From: Halobacteria archaeon
Lineage (GTDB): Bacteria > Pseudomonadota > Gammaproteobacteria > UBA9214
Assembly (NCBI GenBank): GCA_013041945.1
Contig: JABDRC010000280.1
Coordinates: forward strand, 1-7,236
Direction: 5' to 3'
Length of the DNA: 7,236 nucleotides
The notes beneath the pieces are model-generated. The model did not search any database. It saw nothing but the letters and a program-made list of their open reading frames with translations, and had not been told where the DNA came from. The position numbers and the translations under genes are program-made. Shown one piece after another: positions 1 through 6,111 of this stretch (its first letter is position 1; every line of letters begins with the position of its first letter).

Positions 1-430
1 GCACGGATTGCAGGAACGGCAGGTGCACTTCGAGCGAATGTTCCGGTGCGTGGGCGGCCTCGCTGATGACCACCTGCGGCAGCCCCGCCAGGGTCTGCAT
101 GGCCGCGGTATCCAGCGGAATGTCACCCAGTGGCGTCGAAAAAACCTCCGCCGCCGGCAGCGCCAGGCCGCGCACCGGCACGCGGTGCACCGGACCCAGC
201 AGTACCACGCGCCGGATGCGGCCGGCCTGCGCGGCCAGCCGCGCATAGGCGCTCGCCGCGACCGGGCCGGAGTAGACATAACCGGCATGCGGCACGATCA
301 GTGCCTTGGGGACACGCGCGCTGGTATCGGTGCCGGCGGCGGCCAGCATGGCACGCACATCGTCGGCCAGTTCAGCGGGACTGGCCGGATAAAAGAATCC
401 TGCAACGGCAGGCTGTCTGGAAATGCTCAA
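1..430 (-). CDS. amrB: AmmeMemoRadiSam system protein B (Memo family), N-terminal part, runs off the left edge
   Basis: Only the first 143 residues are present; the gene continues past base 1. The translated start reads MSISRQPAVAGFFYPASP, the usual opening of bacterial Memo-like proteins. Conserved blocks follow: VPHAGYVYSGPVAASAYA (about residues 46-63, His48), VVLLGPVHR (75-83, His82) and PEHSLEVHLPFLQ (129-141, His131 and His136). These histidine-containing motifs line the family's class III dioxygenase-like pocket. No ATG fits: a TGA lies two codons upstream, and the only start before the conserved AVAGFFYP block is TTG at 430-428, preceded by a GGGG seven bases away. In many bacteria and archaea this protein is encoded with an AMMECR1-like protein and a radical SAM protein. 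Neither partner lies upstream here, so if present they would be downstream, beyond the window. The biochemical role of bacterial Memo proteins is not settled. Family assignment is firm; the start codon is moderately sure. Confidence 0.9.
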   Translation of the reverse strand, partial: MSISRQPAVAGFFYPASPAELADDVRAMLAAAGTDTSARVPKALIVPHAGYVYSGPVAASAYARLAAQAGRIRRVVLLGPVHRVPVRGLALPAAEVFSTPLGDIPLDTAAMQTLAGLPQVVISEAAHAPEHSLEVHLPFLQSV

Positions 431-446
431 TTTTCACCCCATCTTC

Positions 447-475
447 AATATAGGTTAAATGAGGCTGTATGGCAG
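447..475 (-). promoter_or_regulatory. Candidate sigma-70 promoter for the Memo-family gene
   Basis: On the minus strand a -35-like CTGCCA (475-470; four of six consensus bases) is separated by 17 bases from a -10-like TATATT (452-447; five of six). Transcription would start about ten bases before the TTG codon, leaving a very short leader that still contains the GGGG ribosome-binding site. The surrounding bases are AT-rich compared with the flanking genes. This is pattern matching only. Confidence 0.4.
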
Positions 476-516
476 AAATTCAAGCCAAATGCGGTACGCA
501 TGTTAAATCGAAGCGC

Positions 517-608
517 ACCCTCCCCCTCAGGGGGAGGGTCGGGGAGAGGGGATCGTTTTGAATCATTTCAATATCCCTCTCCCTTGCCCTCTCCCGGAGG
601 GAGAGGGA
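517..608. repeat. Pair of inverted REP-like palindromic repeats (BIME-like)
   Basis: Two related C/G-tract elements lie head to head around an AT-rich spacer (about 552-574). The left copy (517-550) is an 11-base arm ACCCTCCCCCT (517-527) repeated as its exact reverse complement at 529-539, then a GGGGAGAGGGG tail. The right copy (575-608) reads CCCTCTCCC twice (575-583 and 587-595), then GGA, then the reverse complement GGGAGAGGG (599-607). Reverse-complementing the right copy aligns it with the left one, so each can fold alone or both can pair together. Elements of this look are common between genes in proteobacterial genomes (family knowledge from memory). It lies between two genes on the same strand, downstream of the macro-domain gene, where it could end transcription or stabilise an mRNA 3' end. 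Confidence 0.75.
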
Positions 609-634
609 ATGTGTGAAATTGTGATTTTGCAGGG

Positions 635-1153
635 CTATTCAGTTGAATATGTTCCATGTTGGTGTTCCGCCAGTACCTGCCGGTACAGGGCCGCATCCGC
701 CTCGCTGAAACAGCAGGCAATGATACGGTCGAAGCGTTCCCGGTAGCTCAGCATCGCACCGATGGCGATTTCCGCAGCGGTCTGTTTCGGGAAGCCGTAG
801 ACCCCGGTACTGATCGCCGGGAAGGCGATGCTGCGGACATCATTCTGCAGGGCCAGCTCGAAACTGTTGGTGTAACAGGCCGTGAGCAGGGGCACCTCGT
901 AGTGGTCCCCGCCCTGCCACACCGGGCCGACGGTATGGATCACCCGGCGGGCCGGCAGCTCGAAACCCGGACTGATCTTCGCCTCGCCGGTCCGGCAGCC
1001 GTCGAGTGTCCTGCAATATTCCAGCAACAGCGGCCCTGCCCCATGGTGGATTGCCCCGTCGACACCACCGCCGCCCAGCAGGCTGTTGTTGGCCGCATTG
1101 ACAATGGCATCCACCTGCAGGGTGGTGATATCGGCCGTGATTATCTCTACCAT
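635..1153 (-). CDS. Macro domain protein (MacroD/YmdB-type, O-acetyl-ADP-ribose deacetylase-like)
   Basis: The gene encodes a 172-residue single-domain protein. It carries the ADP-ribose-binding signatures of the MacroD group: ADIT near residues 7-10, NAANNSLLGGGGVDGAIH at 19-36, HTVGP at 73-77, and the phosphate loop AISTGVYGFP at 113-122. MacroD-type domains hydrolyse O-acetyl-ADP-ribose and can remove mono-ADP-ribose from acidic residues; in E. coli the relative YmdB also affects RNase III. The protein is expected to be cytosolic. The open frame extends back to 1297, but the domain begins almost at the ATG at 1153-1151 and the upstream residues do not resemble the family. A GTG at 1165-1163, with AAAGAG five bases upstream, is an alternative start adding four residues; the ATG itself has no clear ribosome-binding site. 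It stands alone, divergent from the next gene. Specific substrate unknown. Confidence 0.93.
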   Translation of the reverse strand: MVEIITADITTLQVDAIVNAANNSLLGGGGVDGAIHHGAGPLLLEYCRTLDGCRTGEAKISPGFELPARRVIHTVGPVWQGGDHYEVPLLTACYTNSFELALQNDVRSIAFPAISTGVYGFPKQTAAEIAIGAMLSYRERFDRIIACCFSEADAALYRQVLAEHQHGTYSTE

Positions 1154-1360
1154 GAAACAGGACACTATTACTCTTTCAGGCTGATAACAACATATCCGAA
1201 GCCGCTCCGGGCAGCGGATTGCATTATTTGCAGGCGGCCACGGAAACCGCCGGAAGGTATACAGGCAGAGATACTGTGATGGTCGTTTTTCCGGCATGCA
1301 GCCGGGGATTTCGCGTCAAACATATCTGCCCGCTGCCCGACTGCAGCGGCCCCTGCGCGA
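1154..1360. other. Divergent intergenic spacer, no gene seen
   Basis: This spacer lies between the start of the macro-domain gene (minus) and the promoter candidate of the ferredoxin-fusion gene (plus). It contains small inverted repeats, such as CCGCT/AGCGG near 1202-1217, but nothing with the stem and T-run of a terminator. I see no convincing coding frame, tRNA or known riboswitch. It must contain the promoter of the macro-domain gene, but no clear -10/-35 pair stands out on the minus strand. Confidence 0.5.
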
Positions 1361-1389
1361 TTCGCTGCCGGGAATGAATGCGCTATAGT
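1361..1389 (+). promoter_or_regulatory. Candidate sigma-70 promoter for the ferredoxin-fusion gene
   Basis: A -10-like TATAGT (1384-1389, one mismatch to consensus) has a weak -35-like TTCGCT (1361-1366) 17 bases upstream. It would give a leader of about 28 bases ahead of the ATG at 1425. The -35 match is poor, so the promoter may depend on an activator or be wrongly placed. Confidence 0.35.
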
Positions 1390-1424
1390 GTCATTCGAAC
1401 AATCAGCCTGAAGGACGACTTGAC

Positions 1425-2900
1425 ATGCCACGCCTCATAACACTCTCACGTGCCGCGCGACTGGTCGGCGTCAAACGCGGTGTATTGCAGAAACGCATTC
1501 AGCAGGGAGAGCTGCGCACATTCGAGGGCGAACTGCTGCTGTCGGACCTGCTGCATGCCTATCCGCAGACAGAAATCGAAGACACCACCATGCTCGAACG
1601 GGTCGAGTCGATCATGGAAAACGCGGTCAACAAGATCATCCGGCCCGATGAAGAGGGCCCGGATACAAACACCCTGGCCGCGCGCATCCTGTCACTTGGC
1701 CAGGAACTGGCGCAGGCGCGCGCCGAGGCCCGCCGCAGCACCGACATTATCGACAGCCTGAAAAACCGCTTCGAGGAAATTTCATCGTCAGACGAAAAGA
1801 CGCAACAGCAGGCATTTAGTACACTACGTGACTGGTTTTACCGGACACTGGAATCACTGCAAACCGTTGACGATGATTCCGGTCTGGTTGCGAAAGAGGC
1901 GTTTCTCAGAGTCATGGCAGCACAGGTACGCATCCTTCCGAGCGGACACGAATTCTTTATCGAGGGCACCGACTCGATCCTCGAGGCCGGCCTGCGCGGC
2001 GGCCTGGCGCTCAACTATGGCTGCAGCAACGGCAATTGCGGCCTGTGCAAGTGCAAGGTCATCTCCGGCCAGGTCAAGCAGATCGCGACGCATGATTATG
2101 CGCTCACCGAGGCGGAAAAAGGCCTGGGTTACATACTGACCTGCGCCAATACCGCGGTCACCGATGTTGTGCTCGAGGCCGACGAGGCCCACGGCTCGTA
2201 CGACATCACGCCGCAGGAAATCGAGGTCAAGGTCAAAAAGCTCGAACGGATCGACGACCGCGTTATTTTCCTGCAGGCCAGGACACCGCGCACGAAACGC
2301 CTGCGATTCCTGGCCGGCCAGTACCTGTCACTGAAAATCGACGGCCTGCCCGCACAGGACTGCTCCATCGCCAGCTGTCCCTGCGACGACATGAATCTCC
2401 AGTTTCACATCCCCGTTGTCGCCGGTGACCCCTTCAGCGAAAAACCCGAGGACTGCCTGGAACCCGGTGCCAGCATCACCATCAGCGGACCATCCGGCGA
2501 TTTCATCCTCAACGAGGACTCGCCGCGCTCGCTGGCTTTCATCGCGTGCGATGCCGGCTTCGGCCCGATCAAGAGCCTGATCGAGCATGCCATGGCACTG
2601 GACATCGCGGAAGACATTCATCTCTTCTGGATCGTGACACCCGGCAACCACCATTACCGGGGCAACCTGTGCCGCTCATGGGCCGATGCGCTGGACAATT
2701 TCCACTATACAGCCCTCTCGGCGACGGAAGACGCAGCCGTCGCTGAACACCTGCCCGAAATTATCGCCAGTCTGCCCAGGGCAGCCAGCCTGGACTTTTA
2801 CGCCTGCATGCCGGCCCCGCTGCTGGGACAAACGGAAAGCTTTCTGCTTGATCACGGCGTACCTGCACAACAGCTAAGCCTGGAGCCGATTCGTAAATAG
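1425..2900 (+). CDS. Multidomain [2Fe-2S] ferredoxin / reductase-like protein with N-terminal MerR/excisionase-like region
   Basis: This is a 491-residue soluble protein with an AAGGA ribosome-binding site (1411-1415) nine bases before the ATG. Residues 1-47 (ITLSRAARLVGVKRGVLQKR onward) look like a MerR/excisionase-type helix-turn-helix. Residues 55-145 are charged and helical, probably coiled coil. Residues 166-255 are a plant-type ferredoxin domain with cluster ligands Cys200, Cys205, Cys208 and Cys240 (C-x4-C-x2-C-x31-C). Residues 264-491 resemble a ferredoxin-NAD(P)H reductase module: AGQYLSLKI at 297-305, SGPSGDF at 354-360, and a nucleotide-loop-like ACDAGFGPIKSLIE at 374-387. The domain order recalls CDP-6-deoxyglucoseen reductase and phenol hydroxylase reductases, where NAD(P)H electrons pass through FAD to the 2Fe-2S cluster. 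However, the flavin motif RxYS is replaced by QDCS (311-314), so FAD binding is doubtful. The partner is unknown. It is not in an operon and converges on sspB. A redox sensor-regulator and an electron-transfer protein both remain possible. Confidence 0.82.
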   Translation: MPRLITLSRAARLVGVKRGVLQKRIQQGELRTFEGELLLSDLLHAYPQTEIEDTTMLERVESIMENAVNKIIRPDEEGPDTNTLAARILSLGQELAQARAEARRSTDIIDSLKNRFEEISSSDEKTQQQAFSTLRDWFYRTLESLQTVDDDSGLVAKEAFLRVMAAQVRILPSGHEFFIEGTDSILEAGLRGGLALNYGCSNGNCGLCKCKVISGQVKQIATHDYALTEAEKGLGYILTCANTAVTDVVLEADEAHGSYDITPQEIEVKVKKLERIDDRVIFLQARTPRTKRLRFLAGQYLSLKIDGLPAQDCSIASCPCDDMNLQFHIPVVAGDPFSEKPEDCLEPGASITISGPSGDFILNEDSPRSLAFIACDAGFGPIKSLIEHAMALDIAEDIHLFWIVTPGNHHYRGNLCRSWADALDNFHYTALSATEDAAVAEHLPEIIASLPRAASLDFYACMPAPLLGQTESFLLDHGVPAQQLSLEPIRK

Positions 2901-3001
2901 TAGCAAGTAGCTAGTAGCAAGTGGCAAGTAGCGAGTAGCGAGTAGCTGAAAATTAACTCTTACTTCTTGCTACTTACTACTTACTACTAGCTACTTGCCA
3001 T
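2898..3001. repeat. Heptamer-repeat imperfect hairpin between convergent genes, possible bidirectional terminator
   Basis: Seven contiguous 7-base units of consensus NAGTAGC run from 2898 to 2946. After a 20-base centre containing GAAAATTAAC, about five units in the reverse-complement form (TTACTAC, TTGCTAC, TAGCTAC) run from 2967 to 3001. The two arms pair over roughly 45 bases with scattered mismatches; bases 2901-2914 match the complement of the far arm almost perfectly. The first unit includes the TAG stop of the ferredoxin-fusion gene, and the last ends seven bases before the sspB stop, so the element fills the gap between two convergent genes. Transcripts from either side would fold into a long hairpin. 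Short tandem heptamer repeats are known from cyanobacteria and some proteobacteria; the origin of this one is not clear. Confidence 0.8.
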
Positions 3002-3007
3002 TTATAT

Positions 3008-3391
3008 TTATTTGACGATCTTCAGTGACGGACGCTTGCCCTGCGGCTTGCTGCTGTCACTGGGCTCCGGTTCGTCGCCATCGTCGCTGAAGACCATGCC
3101 GCGACCGTTCTCCTTGGCGTAGATAGCCAGTACCGCGTCGAGCGGGACGTAGACCTCGGTTGCAATACCACCGAAACGGGCGCGAAAACCGATCGCGTCG
3201 TTGCCGAGGCTCAGACCTTCCACGGCTGTGGGACTGATATTCAGGACTATCTTGCCGTTCTGACCCTGCTGGGCGGGGACCTCCACGCCCTCCCCCTCGA
3301 TATCCACCAGCAGGTGCGGCGTCATTTCGTTATCGAGTATCCACTCGTGTATCGCGCGTACGAGGTATGGTCGACTGGTTGTCATACTCAT
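3008..3391 (-). CDS. sspB: ClpXP protease specificity-enhancing factor SspB
   Basis: This encodes the 127-residue adaptor that binds the ssrA degradation tag and tethers tagged proteins to ClpX. The folded N-terminal part (about residues 6-102) closely follows E. coli SspB: RPYLVRAIHEWILDNEMTPH, KIVLNISPTAVEGLSLGND (47-65), FRARFGG (69-75) and VPLDAVLAIYAKENG (82-96). An acidic, flexible linker (103-118) leads to the C-terminal RPSLKIVK (120-127), the counterpart of the ClpX-docking RPALRVVK peptide. The linker is shorter than in E. coli (165 residues overall), which may reduce reach but keeps both working ends. ATG at 3391 is taken as the start; ATG at 3385 would also give a full domain, and neither has a strong ribosome-binding site. 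It lies 78 bases after sspA, the usual arrangement, and is probably cotranscribed with it. Confidence 0.96.
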   Translation of the reverse strand: MSMTTSRPYLVRAIHEWILDNEMTPHLLVDIEGEGVEVPAQQGQNGKIVLNISPTAVEGLSLGNDAIGFRARFGGIATEVYVPLDAVLAIYAKENGRGMVFSDDGDEPEPSDSSKPQGKRPSLKIVK

Positions 3392-3469
3392 TGAAGATAC
3401 CCGGAATCGGGTGGAAAAAACAATAGCACGGGGAACGGTACAACCCGCTCGGTGCGCGAAGGGTGAAAC

Positions 3470-4096
3470 CTAGTCGCGCATTTCGCGCTCGGCCTCGGTG
3501 AGACTGGCCTGGAAGGACTCGCGCTCGAACATCCGCCCGGCGTAATCGAGCACCGGTTTCGCCTGGCGCGGCAGATCGATTGAGTAATGCTGGAGACGCC
3601 ACAGAATCGGCAGGACACTGGCATCGACCAGCGAAAACTCATCGCTCAGGAAGAACGGTTTTGCCGCAAACACCTCTGCACTGGACGTCAGGCTGTCGCG
3701 CAACTGCTTGCGTGCCTTGCTGGCGGTCTTTTCACCGCGCGACTCCAGTGCGTGGATCAGGTCATACCAGTCGTGTTCGATGCGATAGAGCGCCAGCCGG
3801 GTGCGCGCCCGGGAAACCGGATCAACCGGCATCAGCGGGGGATGCGGAAACCGCTCATCCAGGTATTCCATGATGGCCCGCGGATCGTACAGGACCAGTT
3901 CACGGTCAACCAGCGTGGGAACGGTGTTGTAGGGGTTAAGATCGATCAGGTCTTCCGGCTTGTGCTGGTTGTCGACCTCGACGATTTCGACGGTAATGCC
4001 CTTCTCCGCCAGCACCACCCGCACCCGGTGGCTCTGCGGACAGCTGGTGGATGAAAACAGGCTCATCACCGAACGTCGATTGGCTACTAGTGCCAT
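3470..4096 (-). CDS. sspA: Stringent starvation protein A, RNA polymerase-associated glutathione transferase-fold protein
   Basis: This 208-residue protein matches E. coli SspA along its length. Residues 11-85 form the thioredoxin-like GST N-domain (VRVVLAEKGITVEI at 25-38, DLNPYNTVPTLVDREL at 52-67) and residues 92-208 the helical C-domain ending SLTEAEREMRD. The surface segment FPHPPLMP (83-90) includes Pro84-His85-Pro86, needed for SspA function in E. coli. SspA binds RNA polymerase, supports late transcription in some phages, and promotes stationary-phase and acid stress survival partly by lowering H-NS. A difference from E. coli is SCPQSH at 18-23: a Cys-Pro-x-Ser-His in the GST active-site position, where E. 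coli has no cysteine; a CPxSH form is familiar from betaproteobacterial SspA. Start chosen at the ATG whose MALVANRRSVM matches the E. coli start, with a G-rich ribosome-binding site upstream. It begins 30 bases after petC. Confidence 0.96.
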   Translation of the reverse strand: MALVANRRSVMSLFSSTSCPQSHRVRVVLAEKGITVEIVEVDNQHKPEDLIDLNPYNTVPTLVDRELVLYDPRAIMEYLDERFPHPPLMPVDPVSRARTRLALYRIEHDWYDLIHALESRGEKTASKARKQLRDSLTSSAEVFAAKPFFLSDEFSLVDASVLPILWRLQHYSIDLPRQAKPVLDYAGRMFERESFQASLTEAEREMRD

Positions 4097-4126
4097 GGTG
4101 TTTTTTCCCCCCGGTCTGTCATGCGT

Positions 4127-4864
4127 TCAGTGTACGTCTTTCCAGTAATCCCGCTTCAACATGTAGGCAACGACCAGGAACAGCAGCAGAAACATGATGA
4201 CCTTGACGCCCAGCGACCGGCGGTCGTGTTTTGCCGGCTCGCCCATATAATCGAGGAAGTTGACCAGATCGCGTATGGCACGATCGTATTTCTCGGGTGT
4301 CAACAGGCCCGGCTCGGCCAGTTCCAGTGCCACTCGTTTGGTGGTATGCCCGGCATGGTCTTTGACGGAATTGACGACGGGATCCTGCCAGCCCTGCAAC
4401 TCCCACAGCACATGCGGCATGCCGACATCTGGAAACACCAGGTTGTTCACGCCGATGATCTTGGAATCATCGCGGTAGAAACTGCGCATGTAGGTATACA
4501 GCCAGTCGACGCCGCGCGCGCGCGCGATCACCGTCAGGTCCGGCGGCACGGTGCCGAACCATGCCTTGGCATCGTCATCGGCGGTCGCCACCGTCATCAG
4601 GTCACCGAGCTTGCCACCGGTAAACATCAGGTGTTCTTTCACCAGCTGGTCCTCGATGTCGAGATCCTTGCCGATACGTTCATAGCGCATCAGTTCGGCA
4701 GAATGACAGCTCAGACAATAGTTGACGAACAGCTTGGCGCCACGCTGCAGTGACTGCTTGTTGTTGGGATCAATGTTTGCCTTGTCCAGCTGCACACCAC
4801 CGGCAGCGGCAAACACCAAGGCGGGAGCCAGTAACAGCATTCCTGTAAGTACGAGCTTCTTCAT
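4127..4864 (-). CDS. petC: Cytochrome c1, heme c subunit of the cytochrome bc1 complex
   Basis: A 245-residue protein. It accepts electrons from the Rieske protein and passes them to a soluble or membrane cytochrome c in the periplasm. It opens with a Sec signal peptide (MKKLVLTGMLLLAPALVFA, cleavage near residues 19-21). The heme c site CLSCH spans 50-54, followed by the typical LMRYERIGKDLDI. The probable sixth heme ligand is Met149 in FPDVGMPHVLW. A C-terminal membrane anchor (about 217-236, VKVIMFLLLFLVVAYML) is followed by a basic cytoplasmic tail. Size and motif order are normal for the gammaproteobacterial family. Its ATG overlaps the petB stop by four bases (ATGA), implying translational coupling, and an AGGGTGA lies just upstream of the start. 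The heme would be attached by the cytochrome c maturation machinery, which is not in this window. Confidence 0.97.
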   Translation of the reverse strand: MKKLVLTGMLLLAPALVFAAAGGVQLDKANIDPNNKQSLQRGAKLFVNYCLSCHSAELMRYERIGKDLDIEDQLVKEHLMFTGGKLGDLMTVATADDDAKAWFGTVPPDLTVIARARGVDWLYTYMRSFYRDDSKIIGVNNLVFPDVGMPHVLWELQGWQDPVVNSVKDHAGHTTKRVALELAEPGLLTPEKYDRAIRDLVNFLDYMGEPAKHDRRSLGVKVIMFLLLFLVVAYMLKRDYWKDVH

Positions 4865-6111
4865 GATGTCACCCTGTCAGGTACCGGCTTCGTCTTGTCC
4901 ATCTTTGTGTAGAAGGGCATGAGGAAAAAGAACGCGAAGTAGATCACCGTGCAGATACGTGCAATCCAGGTATACAACGCGGTCGGCTGCTCCATACCCA
5001 GCCAGCCGAGGATGAAGAAGCTGATGACGAACAGCGCCAGCCAGGCCTTGTAGAGATTGCCGCGGTAGCGAATCGACTTGACCGGGCTGCGGTCCAGCCA
5101 GGGCAGGAAGAACAATACCAGGATGGCGAGAAACATCGCCAGGACACCCGGGAATGACGAGCCGCCGATCGACGGCACCGCACGCAAGATGGCGTAGAAC
5201 GGCGTGAAATACCACAGCGGCGCGATGTGTTCAGGTGTCTTCAGCGGATCGGCCGGGATGAAGTTGTTGTGTTCCAGGAAGTAGCCCCCCATCTCCGGCA
5301 CGAAGAACACCACGATGGAGAAAAAGATCAGGAACACGATGACACCGACGATGTCCTTCACGGTGTAGTAGGGATGGAACGGAATACCGTCAACCGGATT
5401 GCCGTCGGGCCCCTTGTTCTTTTTGATTTCCACGCCGTCCGGATTGTTCGACCCGACCTCGTGCAGCGCCAGCAGATGCATCACGACCAGTGCCAGCAGC
5501 ACGATCGGCACGGCAATCACGTGAAAGGCGAAGAAACGGTTGAGGGTCGCATCGGCCACCACGTAGTCGCCGCGAATCCACTCGGCGATGCCCTCGCCGA
5601 TGAACGGAATCGCGCCGAACAGGTTGATAATCACCTGTGCGCCCCAGTATGACATCTGGCCCCAGGGCAGCAGATAGCCCATGAAGGCCTCGGCCATCAG
5701 GCAGACATAGATGATCATGCCGAAGATCCAGATCAGTTCGCGCGGTTTCTTGAAGGAGCCGTACAGCAGGGCGCGGAACATGTGCAGGTAAATCACGACG
5801 AAGAATGCCGAGGCACCGGTGGAATGCATGTAGCGGATCAGCCAGCCCCAGTTGACATCACGCATGATGTACTCGACCGAGTTGAACGCCAGTTCCGCGT
5901 CCGGCTTGTAGTTCATGGTAAGCCAGATACCGGTGATGATCTGCATCACCAGCACCAGCAGCGCCAGCGAACCGAAGAAGTACCAGAAATTGAAATTTTT
6001 CGGAGCGTAATATCTGGCCAGGGGGTCATACCACATGCTGCTCAGCGGGAAGCGCGCATCGATCCACCCAAGCAGTCCACCCTGCCACTTTTCAGCGCTG
6101 TTGCCGGCCAT
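4861..6111 (-). CDS. petB: Cytochrome b subunit of the ubiquinol-cytochrome c reductase (bc1) complex
   Basis: A 416-residue inner-membrane protein with about eight hydrophobic segments, carrying hemes bL and bH and the Qo and Qi quinone sites. The heme-ligating histidines appear as His96 (RYMHSTGAS) and His110 (IYLHMFRALLYGS) on helix B, and His197 (RFFAFHVIAVP) and His212 (VVMHLLALHEVGSNNPDG) on helix D. The helix D pair has 14 intervening residues, not the 13 of mitochondrial cytochrome b. The Qo motif, PEWY in mitochondria and Rhodobacter, reads PLWY (298-301) in APLWYFTPFYAILRAVP, so the conserved acidic residue is replaced by leucine. MGYLLPWGQMSYWGA (144-158) is typical. The N- and C-terminal cytochrome b domains are fused, as in bc1 rather than b6f. 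It starts one base into the petA stop (TAATG) with AGGGGG seven bases upstream, and ends overlapping petC by four bases. Confidence 0.98.
   Translation of the reverse strand: MAGNSAEKWQGGLLGWIDARFPLSSMWYDPLARYYAPKNFNFWYFFGSLALLVLVMQIITGIWLTMNYKPDAELAFNSVEYIMRDVNWGWLIRYMHSTGASAFFVVIYLHMFRALLYGSFKKPRELIWIFGMIIYVCLMAEAFMGYLLPWGQMSYWGAQVIINLFGAIPFIGEGIAEWIRGDYVVADATLNRFFAFHVIAVPIVLLALVVMHLLALHEVGSNNPDGVEIKKNKGPDGNPVDGIPFHPYYTVKDIVGVIVFLIFFSIVVFFVPEMGGYFLEHNNFIPADPLKTPEHIAPLWYFTPFYAILRAVPSIGGSSFPGVLAMFLAILVLFFLPWLDRSPVKSIRYRGNLYKAWLALFVISFFILGWLGMEQPTALYTWIARICTVIYFAFFFLMPFYTKMDKTKPVPDRVTS

Noticed and set aside
8..616. Long plus-strand open frame over the left end, ending with a PSPLPSPGGRG-like peptide
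   Set aside because: It is antisense to the Memo-family gene, whose motifs are clear, and its end is a translation of the palindromic repeat, a familiar artefact. No family resemblance and low-complexity Arg/His-rich composition.
1154..1297. N-terminal extension of the macro-domain protein to an ATG at 1297
   Set aside because: The extra 48 residues (Cys/Arg/Pro-rich) do not resemble macro-domain proteins, and the domain starts naturally at the ATG at 1153 or the GTG at 1165.
2898..3001. Heptamer array as a CRISPR array
   Set aside because: Units are 7 bases, contiguous and without spacers, and invert half-way; no cas genes nearby.
3392..3469. CCCGGAATCGGG hairpin in the sspA-sspB gap as a terminator
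   Set aside because: On the minus strand the T-run precedes the 4-bp stem instead of following it, so the arrangement cannot be an intrinsic terminator for sspA.
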